44,125 nucleotides of DNA from an uncultured Prevotellaceae bacterium (GCA_947168045.1 CAMVKN010000026.1:1-44125), one strand, 5' to 3'; shown: positions 1 to 7,785, numbered from the stretch's first letter. The notes: generated by a model not told the origin, from the sequence alone. Numbers and translations: made by a program.

Positions 1-881
1 AGCGCACGCTGGAGACCTTCTTCGGCAACTGCATCGAGCCCATCGACCCCAACAGTATCTACCAGAGCTTGTGGGGTAGTGACGTGACCAAGGGCGAAGG
101 CTTGAAGAACGTGCCCTGGGTTAAGCGCATCTGCGCATACATCATGGCGCAGCTGGGCGAGAACATGTTCAATGTGATGTGGACGGCCAAGCACGACCCA
201 ACCAACACCACCGAGACCTCCAAGTGGTTCAACGGCTTCAAGACCATCGAGAACGCCGAGATAAAGGCTGGAAAGATGGCCGTGGAAGAGGGCAACCTCT
301 ACTATCTGCCAGAGATTTTCACCGCCGAGAACACCGAAGACCTGCTGAAGGACTTCTACTGGGGTGTTGCCGGTGGCTGGGCTGGCGCCGACGACAAGCT
401 CAAGAAGATGAAGCTGAAGATGTTCATGCACGTCAAGACCAAGCATTTCTACGAGGAATCCTACCAGCACAACCACGGTGCACTGCCCTACAACGAGCAG
501 TACCTGAAGGCTCACCTCGACGGTGCTCCCAATGTGGAGTTCGTGGCACTGACAAACGTGCCTGAGAACTATCTTTGCCTGACTCCGAAGAACAACATCC
601 TGGCACTCTGGAATCAGCGCACCGCTGATGAGACGTTCCTGGTCAAGGAGTCGAAGACCTCTCACTACGATGTTGACTTCCTGGCCAACATGTTCTATGG
701 CGAGCAGTACCTCTCCATCAACAAGGAGATGCTCTGCGTCGCACGCAAGGCGCCCGCTGCCGTTGCCGACACTACCGGAAAGAACCCGAAGAACGAGGGA
801 TGGTATGTGAAAGACGGTGACGACTACGTGCTGACAACCGACACCACGCCGGGCGAGAACACCACGTACTACGTCCTGTAG
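1..881 (+). CDS. Major-capsid-like protein, 5' end outside window
   Basis: The reading frame is already open at base 3, so the N-terminus is missing; 292 residues are visible before the TAG at 879-881. A TTG at 69 is only an internal codon. The product is soluble, without signal peptide or membrane segment. I infer a major capsid (or closely linked head) protein from its place at the head of a run leading through small head genes to the terminase, and from the strong GC-rich hairpin right after the stop, as often seen behind highly expressed head genes. No diagnostic catalytic motif exists for this family, so the call rests on context and general look. The alternative is another abundant head protein. 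A structure prediction showing an HK97 fold would settle it. Confidence 0.5.
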   Translation, partial: RTLETFFGNCIEPIDPNSIYQSLWGSDVTKGEGLKNVPWVKRICAYIMAQLGENMFNVMWTAKHDPTNTTETSKWFNGFKTIENAEIKAGKMAVEEGNLYYLPEIFTAENTEDLLKDFYWGVAGGWAGADDKLKKMKLKMFMHVKTKHFYEESYQHNHGALPYNEQYLKAHLDGAPNVEFVALTNVPENYLCLTPKNNILALWNQRTADETFLVKESKTSHYDVDFLANMFYGEQYLSINKEMLCVARKAPAAVADTTGKNPKNEGWYVKDGDDYVLTTDTTPGENTTYYVL

Positions 882-897
882 GGAACTCTCTTGACCG

Positions 898-937
898 GGG
901 CGGCGGTTTTGGATTAAAGCCCTCGGGGCCGCCGCCC
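898..937 (+). terminator. GC-rich hairpin after the capsid-like gene
   Basis: GGGCGGCGG (898-906) pairs perfectly with CCGCCGCCC (929-937), and a T-rich stretch (ATACTTTTATT) follows. It sits 16 bases after the stop of the capsid-like gene. It could be an intrinsic terminator or an mRNA-stabilising 3' end that sets a high capsid-to-downstream ratio. Confidence 0.6.
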
Positions 938-979
938 ATACTTTTATTCGTTATAAACTTGAAAAAATAATTTTGAATT

Positions 980-1591
980 ATGCCCGATCCTGCTAAACTA
1001 CGCTGCGCCGACGATGCCGCCCTCTACGACGACATCGAGTTCTGCATGGGCGACAAGTCGCTGCCCGGCACGCGCAACCACGCATACTATATCCCGCGCC
1101 GCGACATCGTGACGTTCCCGCGTCCGACAGCATCTCCTGAAACCCTGGAGGCTGTGGCCGTCATACCCAGCACGTCTTCGTTCGCACTGGCCGCCGACAA
1201 GAAGTGGTACCGCATAGACCTCGTCCCCAACGAGAGCGAGCCCACTTGTGAGGCACAGGGCTCTTATGGCTCGAAGACCTTCCTCAACAAGATCACCCTC
1301 GTCCTGCCTGGTACGGGAAAGAAGGCCACCGGCCTAATCTCACAGCTGAACAACGACGACGTGGTGTTCCTCGTCCCCATGGCAGACGGCAAGTGCCGGC
1401 TCTTTGGCTCTCCGCACTACCAGACGGAGATTGCATTGAGCCAGGCTTACGGAAAGGCTGCCACCGATGCCAACACCACGACCATCGAGGTGAGTGCCAC
1501 CGACGAGTTTGCCGCTCCCTTCTACGAGGGTAACATCGTGACCGCCTTTGGAACCGTCAACGGTGCCACCGACGAACTGGCTACCACCTAA
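980..1591 (+). CDS. Small head-associated protein, unassigned
   Basis: 203 residues, starting at an ATG preceded by an A/T-rich leader (GAAAAAATAATTTTGAATT) typical of Bacteroidetes translation starts. I do not recognise a family. The protein is acidic, rich in Asp, Thr, Ala and Pro, has no membrane segment, and looks like a beta-rich structural protein. It stands alone between two strong GC hairpins (898-937 and 1626-1661), so it is probably made in large amounts. With the capsid-like gene upstream, a decoration, head-fibre or head-completion role is the likeliest inference; a tail-tube role is possible but less favoured by position. Confidence 0.55.
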   Translation: MPDPAKLRCADDAALYDDIEFCMGDKSLPGTRNHAYYIPRRDIVTFPRPTASPETLEAVAVIPSTSSFALAADKKWYRIDLVPNESEPTCEAQGSYGSKTFLNKITLVLPGTGKKATGLISQLNNDDVVFLVPMADGKCRLFGSPHYQTEIALSQAYGKAATDANTTTIEVSATDEFAAPFYEGNIVTAFGTVNGATDELATT

Positions 1592-1625
1592 TCCTTCTCA
1601 TTTCGCTCATGCTTTCATGGTGACC

Positions 1626-1661
1626 GTGGGGCGGCCCGCTTCTACAGCGTTGCCGCCCCAC
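1626..1661 (+). terminator. GC-rich hairpin with T-rich tail
   Basis: GTGGGGCGGC (1626-1635) pairs perfectly with GCCGCCCCAC (1652-1661) over a 16-base loop, followed by CATTTTAATTT. It separates the small head protein from the next gene and mirrors the hairpin at 898-937 in composition and placement. Confidence 0.6.
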
Positions 1662-1683
1662 CATTTTAATTTAACAGCAAAGA

Positions 1684-2607
1684 ATGATGATAGACCCAAA
1701 GTTTACAGAGCAAATCGCCCGGTGGCTCCAGGGCGACCACGCTTCACAGGAAGCCATTGAGGCAGGAGCCATGCTGCTGCTCCAGCTCAACCGCGACAAC
1801 GCCATGTACCAGCGCATCATGCGACGAAAGGAACGTGAACTGCCGTTCCTGGAGTATAAGCTGCGCCGGTTCCTGCAGATGCGGCAGGACGGACAGACGA
1901 TAAAAGACGTGGTCAAGCTCGACAACGAGATTACCCCACAGATAGCAGCTGCAACCGGAACTATCGACACGGGGGAAACACTGCCGATGGTTGTTCCTAC
2001 TGAAGATTCTGGACCGGAGTCCCTGCCTTCTTATGTCCGTAAGGGCATCCGCCCTGATCACGACAAGTTGCCCGCCAACATTCAGGCTATATGGCCTGCC
2101 AATGTTGAGCGGTGGAAGAAAATAAAGGAGGCATTCGAGACTTGCAAGCAGCTGACAGAGCCGTGTGACCGCTATGAGTACCTGAAGGTGCTCAAAGAGA
2201 CCTGGTACAAGTACAAGGAGGACATGGCGCGCTATGATGACTACCGGCTGACCGATGACACGGCCACCGTTCCCGATGCACCAGCGACGGGCGATGCACT
2301 CACCCCCGAACAGGAGAAAGAGCTGAAGAATGCCGACAGCTACATCTCAAAGAACCTGCCTCAGTTGCAGCAGCTGGTGGCCGCTGCCAAGGAAGAGGAG
2401 TTCAACGAGGAACAGAAGAAAGCACTGGAGAGCCTTAGACAGCGCATCCAGCAGCGCGTCGACGTGCTGCTGAAGTGTGGCCGCACGCTCACCGATGAGC
2501 GCCGCGAGCAGCTGACAGCATGCGACATCCGCACTGTGCTCAGCGATTCCGTCACTGAGGAAACAGAAACCTCACAGGACAATGAGCAAGGGCAAGAGTC
2601 CGAGTGA
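1684..2607 (+). CDS. Coiled-coil protein of the head module, unknown
   Basis: 307 residues, start ATG at 1684 (a second ATG follows at once at 1687). No known domain is recognised. The N-terminal third and the region around residues 205-275 are charged and helical, with strong coiled-coil character; a Pro/Asp/Thr-rich linker lies near residues 100-130 and 190-205, and the C-terminus is very acidic (Glu/Gln/Ser). Lying between head proteins and the terminase, it could be a scaffold-like or head-assembly protein, but that is inference from position and helix content only. It overlaps the next gene by 26 bases, suggesting translational coupling. Confidence 0.55.
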   Translation: MMIDPKFTEQIARWLQGDHASQEAIEAGAMLLLQLNRDNAMYQRIMRRKERELPFLEYKLRRFLQMRQDGQTIKDVVKLDNEITPQIAAATGTIDTGETLPMVVPTEDSGPESLPSYVRKGIRPDHDKLPANIQAIWPANVERWKKIKEAFETCKQLTEPCDRYEYLKVLKETWYKYKEDMARYDDYRLTDDTATVPDAPATGDALTPEQEKELKNADSYISKNLPQLQQLVAAAKEEEFNEEQKKALESLRQRIQQRVDVLLKCGRTLTDERREQLTACDIRTVLSDSVTEETETSQDNEQGQESE

Positions 2608-3157
2608 GCTGCTGCGTCCCATGGCCACGCACCCGCTGCAGTCGCATCTGGGGCGTGGCCTTCATACGCTGGGACTGCTGGGCTGGATCCTGGAACAGAC
2701 AGGTCCAGCAGATGTCTATGTCAGCACCTTCTCTACGTCTGATGCCTTCCTCCGGGGCTTCTATAACCTGAAGAAAAAAGACCTGGTACTGAAATCGGTG
2801 CTGTTGGCTGACCTGAAGGCCTCGAAGAAAACCTACCGTCTCTATAAGGAGATGCAGCAGAACTTCGACGCCGTCTACCTCTCTCAGAATCATTCAAAGG
2901 TGGTACTGGTGCAGAACGAACAATGGACGGTGACAGTCATCAGCAGCCAGAACCAGACGTATGGCGACCGTGCCGAGTGCACAATGGTCACCACTGACCA
3001 GGAAATATTCTACCAACAGTATAGCGGATTCCGCGAACTCGTTGATAATAACTCAATTCAGTTAAATGGACTATTCGAGCGGCTTACTGAACAAAATACA
3101 AGACCTTGCCAGTCAACTGACTCCCCCACAGGAGATTTCCGCATTGTTGGATATTGA
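2582..3157 (+). CDS. Degenerate PLD-like protein of the head module
   Basis: 191 residues. Residues around 100-125 read NHSKVVLV and then ISSQNQT, which fits the second half of a phospholipase D (HKD) repeat, HxKxxxxDx6GSxN, except that Asp is replaced by Gln. Only one such half-site is visible, so a dimer would be needed for a full active site and catalysis is doubtful. PLD-fold proteins include nucleases and inactive structural versions. It overlaps the previous gene by 26 bases and the next by 92. The last 30 residues, which lie in the overlap, look less protein-like than the rest. Role in the phage unknown; DNA processing near packaging genes is a guess. Confidence 0.5.
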   Translation: MSKGKSPSELLRPMATHPLQSHLGRGLHTLGLLGWILEQTGPADVYVSTFSTSDAFLRGFYNLKKKDLVLKSVLLADLKASKKTYRLYKEMQQNFDAVYLSQNHSKVVLVQNEQWTVTVISSQNQTYGDRAECTMVTTDQEIFYQQYSGFRELVDNNSIQLNGLFERLTEQNTRPCQSTDSPTGDFRIVGY

Positions 3158-3347
3158 GGAGACAGAGCTGTGTGCTGACGTCAACACCTTGGGACATCCG
3201 GCCCGCAAGGCCTTCATGAAAGGCTATAGTGAGACGGCCCTCCGGCTGCGCAAGCAGAATCTCAACCTGGTGGATGCCGGCAGCCCTGCAGCCGACGAGG
3301 CATGCCGTGTCTATCTGCGCCGCATGACACGTGATATTGAGATATGA
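3066..3347 (+). CDS. Small helical protein before terminase, unknown
   Basis: 93 residues, ATG at 3066. No family recognised. The N-terminal segment forms an amphipathic Leu-rich helix (residues 5-25) and the remainder is charged and helical with several Arg and Lys, so nucleic-acid or protein binding is possible. Codon use in this frame looks more natural than the overlapping tail of the upstream gene, which supports the start despite a 92-base overlap. The stop overlaps the next ATG in an ATGA arrangement (3344-3347), so it is translated with the small terminase candidate. Confidence 0.55.
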   Translation: MDYSSGLLNKIQDLASQLTPPQEISALLDIEETELCADVNTLGHPARKAFMKGYSETALRLRKQNLNLVDAGSPAADEACRVYLRRMTRDIEI

Positions 3348-3931
3348 GCCTGCCTGTCAACATAGACCAATACGCTGAATTCCTGCCTGTGGACAGCAGC
3401 GAACTGCGCCTGCAGCTGGTGCCCGAAGACATCATCCAGCGGGTGGAACGGTTGCGCGAGCTGAGCAGCTACTGGCGCAGTTATCCCAGTACGTCACCCA
3501 AGGAACTGGTGAGCCGCTGCATGCAGCTCTTCCATGTTGGCAAGAGCCAGGCGTATGACGATATCCATCTGCTGAAGATTCTCATTGGCAATCTGGAGGC
3601 AACCACCAAGGAGTTTGCCCGTTGGCGCGTCAACCAGATGATTGAGGAAGACCGACTGGCCGCACGACGTGAGGGTGACTGGCGGGCTGTGGCCTCGATG
3701 CAGAAGAACTACATCCTGAACAACCAGACTGACAAGCCGGACACGCCGGACATGGCCTTCGAAAAGATTGTGCCGCTACAGATTGAGCCTACCGATGACC
3801 CGAGCGTGCTGGGCATCAAGGCACCGAAGAACCTGCGTGCACGACGTGACAAGCTCATCCGCCTGTACTCCAAGGACGATGAGTATGCGGAATATACTGA
3901 GGTACCGTCGACCGATGACAAGGAGGAATAG
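3344..3931 (+). CDS. Probable terminase small subunit
   Basis: 195 residues, start in an ATGA overlap with the upstream gene and stop two bases before the large terminase. The product is hydrophilic and mostly helical; residues about 40-75 contain a helix-turn-helix-like stretch (KELVSRCMQLFHVGKSQAYDD), as in small terminase DNA-binding domains, followed by a charged helical region and an acidic C-terminus. Small terminases recognise phage DNA and load the large subunit for packaging. The call rests mainly on size, HTH-like segment and direct coupling to the large subunit; sequence in this family is poorly conserved. Confidence 0.65.
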   Translation: MSLPVNIDQYAEFLPVDSSELRLQLVPEDIIQRVERLRELSSYWRSYPSTSPKELVSRCMQLFHVGKSQAYDDIHLLKILIGNLEATTKEFARWRVNQMIEEDRLAARREGDWRAVASMQKNYILNNQTDKPDTPDMAFEKIVPLQIEPTDDPSVLGIKAPKNLRARRDKLIRLYSKDDEYAEYTEVPSTDDKEE

Positions 3932-3933
3932 CA

Positions 3934-5553
3934 ATGGCAGAGAAGCAGAAGCAGTATTTCAACGACGCGCAGCTCTACCCGCTATACATGTCGCCCCGCG
4001 ACCTGGTGTGTGAAATGGGACGTGGCACGGGCAAGGGCCTCATTGATGCCACCCGGCTCATGCAGGTCTTTCAATATATGCCTGGCGGCTGTACCGGCTT
4101 CGTCTCTCCATCCTACAAGAAATGCCTCACTACCACGCTGCCCTCGCTCCTGGTGCACTGGGAGCGATGGGGCTATAAGCGCGACGTTCACTACACCGTC
4201 GGCAAGAAGCCGTGGAAGGGACTGAAGTGGAAAGACCCCATCTTCACACCGCAGAACTGGGAGAACTGCATCGGCTTCTACAACGGCAGCGTCTGTCAGA
4301 TCATCAGCCAGGACCGCGAGGGCGCCAGCAATGGTCTCTCGCTTGACCATATCCTCATCGACGAAGCAAAGTTCGTGGAATACGAGAAGCTGAAGAACGA
4401 GACGATGCAGACCAACCGTGGCAATGAGATGTACTTCTCTAAATGTCACCTTCACCATGGGCTGACAATCACCTGCGACACGGCAACGACAAAGAAAGGC
4501 TCCTGGTTCATGCAGTACGAGGAGAGGCAGGACAAGGAGCTCATAAAGGTCATCGAGGGGCTGGTCTACCTGAAGTGGCAAACACAGCAGCGCATGAAGG
4601 TCCGCCCGGAGCGGGCCAAGTATTACCAGTCTGAAATACAGAAGCTCGACCGTGACTTGTTCATCCTCCGTAAGAACTGCCTGCTGTATTGCCGCTATCC
4701 CTCGCTGTTTAACCTGGCCGTATTAGGCGAGGACTTCATCAGGCGCATGAAGCGCGACCTGCCGACACTGACCTTCGCCACCTCCATCATGTGCAAGCAC
4801 ATCGGTATTGCCCGGGATGGATTCTATGGCTCCATGCGTGAGAGCGTCAACTGGTACACGGCTCCCAATACGTCGAAGCTGGCACTGGAGATGGTTGGCA
4901 GCCTGGAAGATGACAGCCGCCTGGATGCCGACTGTGACCCGAATGCCCCGTTGGTGATAGCCTTCGATGCGAACACGAACATCAACTGGCTCGTGGTCGG
5001 CCAGGTGGGGCTGGACGGCAAGCTCTACGTGCTGAAGTCGTTCTACGTGAAGTACGACACCATCGATGCCGTCGTGGCACTCTTCAATGCCTATTACAAG
5101 TACCACAAGAACCGTCAGGTGTACTTCGTATTCGACTCGACGTTCAAGGGGCAGGGCTACGGTGCCAACCAGAACGAGGACTTCTACATCCTCATCACCA
5201 ACCTGCTGCTTGCTGCCGGATGGGTGGTGGAACAGGTGTACATCGGCAATCCCATGCACCACGTGGACAAATACCATCTCATCAACCGCATGTTCGTAGG
5301 CAAGGCCGCCCATCAGGTCTTCATCAACCAGGACAACAACCCCGACCTGCTGCTCTCCATCACTACCGCCGCCATCTACAATGACAAGAAGGATAAGCGA
5401 GGCGAGAAGCTGGCCGAGACGGAGGAAGACAAGCTCGAGGCCCGCACCGACGGCTCTGATGCTTTCGATACCCTGTGCATAGGTGTGGAGAAGTTCATAC
5501 CGGCATACGCCCTGCAGCCATCGACAGGCTTCACATCTTATTTTGGCGGCTGA
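3934..5553 (+). CDS. terL: Terminase large subunit (packaging ATPase-nuclease)
   Basis: 539 residues. The motor domain shows a Walker A-type loop GRGTGKG (residues 29-35) and a Walker B with catalytic acid, ILIDEAKF (about 140-147). The C-terminal RNase H-fold nuclease shows three acidic sites: VIAFDAN near residue 344, FVFDSTFKG near 400, and DGSDAFD near 507. The protein drives DNA into the prohead using ATP and cuts the concatemer. Length and motif order are normal for the family. It is the last gene of the head-packaging operon and is followed by an intrinsic terminator at 5620-5655. Confidence 0.93.
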   Translation: MAEKQKQYFNDAQLYPLYMSPRDLVCEMGRGTGKGLIDATRLMQVFQYMPGGCTGFVSPSYKKCLTTTLPSLLVHWERWGYKRDVHYTVGKKPWKGLKWKDPIFTPQNWENCIGFYNGSVCQIISQDREGASNGLSLDHILIDEAKFVEYEKLKNETMQTNRGNEMYFSKCHLHHGLTITCDTATTKKGSWFMQYEERQDKELIKVIEGLVYLKWQTQQRMKVRPERAKYYQSEIQKLDRDLFILRKNCLLYCRYPSLFNLAVLGEDFIRRMKRDLPTLTFATSIMCKHIGIARDGFYGSMRESVNWYTAPNTSKLALEMVGSLEDDSRLDADCDPNAPLVIAFDANTNINWLVVGQVGLDGKLYVLKSFYVKYDTIDAVVALFNAYYKYHKNRQVYFVFDSTFKGQGYGANQNEDFYILITNLLLAAGWVVEQVYIGNPMHHVDKYHLINRMFVGKAAHQVFINQDNNPDLLLSITTAAIYNDKKDKRGEKLAETEEDKLEARTDGSDAFDTLCIGVEKFIPAYALQPSTGFTSYFGG

Positions 5554-5619
5554 GACATTCATCTGATACAATCTCGTACTGCTTTCATAAATATGTTTTA
5601 GGTTTTTAGTTAATGCTTG

Positions 5620-5655
5620 GCAGGCTTCGCAGTGATGCGCGGCCTGCTCTTTTTT
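5620..5655 (+). terminator. Intrinsic terminator after the large terminase
   Basis: GCAGGC (5620-5625) pairs with GCCTGC (5642-5647), with a further CGC/GCG pair inside, followed by TCTTTTTTT (5648-5655). It closes the packaging operon. Confidence 0.75.
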
Positions 5656-5785
5656 GTAAGGTAGCACAGCCCTTGTCGTCAGTTCCTGTTTGACATGTAG
5701 CTACGACCGCGGATATCCTTTTTCCTTCATGACTTGATTTTGGGATGGCATATGGTTCTTGATGGGATGACTGACAGCTTCTCAT

Positions 5786-5877
5786 TGCGCCCACCGTGCC
5801 CCGCCCACCCTGGCCGTAGTGGTGCCTGCAGGCAGCACTATTGCCCGGGGACGGTGGGCGCAGCGGGTATAACCCGC
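5786..5877. other. Two-lobed inverted-repeat structure in non-coding DNA
   Basis: A 17-bp stem with one bulged base joins 5786-5803 (TGCGCCCACCGTGCCCCG) to 5846-5862 (CGGGGACGGTGGGCGCA). Inside it, 5817-5826 pairs with 5831-5840 with one G-G mismatch and a TGCA loop. A second hairpin follows directly, GCGGGT (5863-5868) with ACCCGC (5872-5877). No gene covers it on the plus strand. It may be a structured RNA, a packaging or replication site, or the 3' structure of a minus-strand transcript starting near 6158. The rest of 5656-6150 shows no other clear feature. Confidence 0.55.
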
Positions 5878-5961
5878 ATTTTGGTATGCGTTGCATCTAT
5901 GTAGGTGGCCCATCAGTATTTTTTCATGCGGTTCTTCAGCCTGGAGGTGGCAGCGGATGTG

Positions 5962-6093
5962 TCAATAGGTTTCTCCCTCACACTTGGCTCCCTGCCTCGG
6001 TAGATGGTTGACAATACCGGATGTTACCTGCTTGTGCGATTCCCTGACGGCTTTCTCGTTGAAGCGATGTCGTGACTGAGTTCCATGTGCCAT
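5962..6093 (-). CDS. Possible tiny minus-strand gene (43 aa), perhaps frameshifted
   Basis: An ATG at 6093 on the minus strand opens a 43-residue frame that begins MAHGTQSRHRFNEKAVRESH and ends at a TGA at 5962-5964. A good Bacteroidetes -7 box on this strand (TAAATTTG, 6165-6158) lies about 65 bases upstream. After the first 28 or so codons another frame continues further and ends in KPIDTSAATSRLKNRMKKY, a charged natural-looking tail with a TGA at about 5925. This could mean a frameshifted or recoded small gene. Product basic, no domain recognised. Weakly supported; it could also be only the start of a non-coding RNA. Confidence 0.3.
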   Translation of the reverse strand: MAHGTQSRHRFNEKAVRESHKQVTSGIVNHLPRQGAKCEGETY

Positions 6094-6126
6094 AATGATT
6101 TTACTTGTTTCGACATGTTTTGCCAC

Positions 6127-6185
6127 TTGCCCCTGGCACTCTTCTATTTTTCCTTTGCAAATTTAGCGCAGGCGGCATCCTGCAA
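6127..6185. promoter_or_regulatory. Divergent overlapping promoter pair
   Basis: Plus strand: TTG (6127-6129), 20 bases, TTCCTTTG (6150-6157), one mismatch from TAnnTTTG, facing the 6394 operon. Minus strand: TAAATTTG (6165-6158), a perfect -7 match, with TTG 17 bases upstream (6185-6183), facing the 5962-6093 frame and the hairpins at 5786-5877. The two -7 boxes share the palindromic centre TTTGCAAA, so the two polymerases would compete. Confidence 0.55.
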
Positions 6186-6217
6186 GGTCAAGCAGCGTTG
6201 TCTCTAAAATTTTTCAA

Positions 6218-6283
6218 GGAATTTGGGGTGCAGTTGCGCCGGAAACCAAATTCCCAAGGCCGGGGCTTGAATAATTTTCGGCC
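6218..6283 (+). promoter_or_regulatory. Structured leader of the 6394 operon
   Basis: GGAATTTGG (6218-6226) pairs perfectly with CCAAATTCC (6246-6254), enclosing a smaller GGTGC/GCGCC stem. A second hairpin follows, GGCCG (6258-6262) with CGGCC (6279-6283). Both lie between the plus-strand promoter and the first ATG at 6394, in a leader of about 230 bases. Possible cis-regulatory RNA; no known riboswitch class recognised. Confidence 0.4.
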
Positions 6284-6393
6284 AAACCTTGCATTTGCAT
6301 GCCTTCTCCCTGCTGCTCTTTTATGCACGTAAAAATTACAAAGAGCGCCCAGGCGCAAAACATTAAAGTCGAACAAATAAAAATCAAACAATT

Positions 6394-6618
6394 ATGACAC
6401 ATCCAGTTCAAACATCATCGCTTTTCAACAAGAGCCGTCTTTACAGCAATCGCTACTACAGCGGTAATCTCTATCAGGTAGTCGTCAACACCGAGGATGG
6501 CGAGAGCTATGAGTATGAGGTAGAAGCCGACACATTTGCCGATGCCACCAAGCAGGCTGAGAACTTCGCACTGGACCTGATGGTCGATATCACCTACATA
6601 GAGTGCTACTGCATGTAA
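6394..6618 (+). CDS. Small hypothetical protein (74 aa)
   Basis: 74 residues, ATG preceded by an AT-rich leader. The N-terminus is polar and Tyr/Ser-rich (residues 10-27), then a beta-like stretch (YQVVVNTED) and an acidic helix follow; the protein ends in two Cys (IECYCM). No domain recognised and no membrane segment. First gene of a three-gene group (6394-7600) that precedes the structured non-coding region. Size and place suggest an accessory or regulatory phage protein, but the function cannot be told from the sequence. Confidence 0.6.
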   Translation: MTHPVQTSSLFNKSRLYSNRYYSGNLYQVVVNTEDGESYEYEVEADTFADATKQAENFALDLMVDITYIECYCM

Positions 6619-6674
6619 CAGTCATCCACCGTCATTCAAGAACCAAAAGTATAACATCCAAAAATTTACAAGTC

Positions 6675-7025
6675 ATGGAAAAAAGAGAAATTATTGCATC
6701 GATCGTGAAGTCAAACAAGAGTGACAACAATGTATGGGCAGTGTCCATCACTGGAGATGAGCAGCCGAGCGCACACTGCAAGACAGCCTACAAGGCTATG
6801 CGGTTCATGTTCCTTCTGAAAAAGCAGACTGGATTGTATATCGCAGCTGAAAGCCTCGCCCAACTGTCAGCGGAGATAGCCTTCCGGAAGGCTGAGCAGG
6901 CTGCCGAGGAAGACCCTCTGGGGTTGAACGAAGCAACAGAGGTGCAGGCCGACGAGCCAAAACCCAAGGCCAAGCGCAAGCCTCGCTCGAAGAAATCTGC
7001 AGAAACGGCGGCAGTTCCTCAATGA
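6675..7025 (+). CDS. Hypothetical protein with basic C-terminal tail
   Basis: 116 residues from the ATG at 6675; an upstream in-frame ATG at 6603 would overlap the previous gene and adds a poor sequence, so the later start, preceded by an A-rich stretch, is preferred. The first 80 residues look like a compact alpha/beta domain. The C-terminal 35 residues are a Lys/Pro/Arg-rich tail (KPKAKRKPRSKKS), suggesting binding to nucleic acid. Residues 80-95 are acidic. No family recognised. Its stop overlaps the next ATG (ATGA, 7022-7025). Confidence 0.6.
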   Translation: MEKREIIASIVKSNKSDNNVWAVSITGDEQPSAHCKTAYKAMRFMFLLKKQTGLYIAAESLAQLSAEIAFRKAEQAAEEDPLGLNEATEVQADEPKPKAKRKPRSKKSAETAAVPQ

Positions 7026-7600
7026 AGGGGCTGCTGCTTTTGTCTTACCCTGTAATAGTGATAGCCATGATGAAGTTCGCCCTTTACAGCTACATCCCAC
7101 AGCGGTTCCAGAGGAGAGCCACGTTCGAGGAACAGGATATCTGCCGGATGATCATCGGCTTCAAGGACGGCAGAAACGTTTACACACGTTGGGCTGCAAG
7201 ACAGTTCTCGAGGGCGTTGGCAACGATGGACATGACTGATACCGTTATCGTCTGTATCCCTGCAAGTACGAAGTACGCACACGTCCGTAGATGGAAACGG
7301 TTCTCTCAGCTGCTTTGCAAACAGACGGGAGCTATTGACGGTTTCAGCCATATCGAGGTGTGCGGCAACCGCAAACGGGCACACATCACTGGTGAATACG
7401 AGCTTGCCACGAACATTAAGCACCTGGTCAACATCGACGCTGACTATTTCAGAGGTAAGAACGTGTTGGTCATCGACGATATCTACACCACAGGGCGTTC
7501 ATCGGATGCGTTCATCAGTGCCATCGAGGCCACAGGTGCACACGTCCGTATGGCCATGTTCCTGGCTAAAACCAGATGGTTCGGCTATCATAGAGATTAA
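7022..7600 (+). CDS. Phosphoribosyltransferase (ComF-like)
   Basis: 192 residues. The segment VLVIDDIYTTGRS (about residues 150-162) is a classic PRPP-binding loop of type I phosphoribosyltransferases, preceded by a beta-rich domain with VIVCIPAST near residue 77. This resembles the PRT domain of ComF/GntX-like proteins but lacks the N-terminal zinc finger. Reaction and substrate cannot be told. The ATGA overlap with the upstream gene favours 7022 as start; a restart at 7067 or 7070 (MMKFALYSYI) would remove a hydrophobic N-terminus and is a real alternative. Such genes appear in Bacteroidetes phages and mobile elements. A terminator-like hairpin follows at once. Confidence 0.75.
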   Translation: MKGLLLLSYPVIVIAMMKFALYSYIPQRFQRRATFEEQDICRMIIGFKDGRNVYTRWAARQFSRALATMDMTDTVIVCIPASTKYAHVRRWKRFSQLLCKQTGAIDGFSHIEVCGNRKRAHITGEYELATNIKHLVNIDADYFRGKNVLVIDDIYTTGRSSDAFISAIEATGAHVRMAMFLAKTRWFGYHRD

Positions 7601-7624
7601 GCAGGTTTGAATCTGCTTATTTTC
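7599..7624 (+). terminator. Intrinsic terminator after the phosphoribosyltransferase
   Basis: AAGCAG (7599-7604) pairs with CTGCTT (7613-7618) over an 8-base loop, followed by ATTTTC. The 5' arm begins inside the stop codon. It would separate the gene from the structured region downstream. Confidence 0.6.
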
Positions 7625-7785
7625 TACATGGTGCTGAAAGAGGCGATGCCACATTCAGCAGAGGGTTTGCAGCAGTGAGGCAACTGCAGGCATACTATGG
7701 GCAACGTTATGGCTCATGGGAGCCGACTCTTATGCCTATAGTATGCCTGCTGTCACCTCACCTCTGCCTGATACGACTACGTCTA

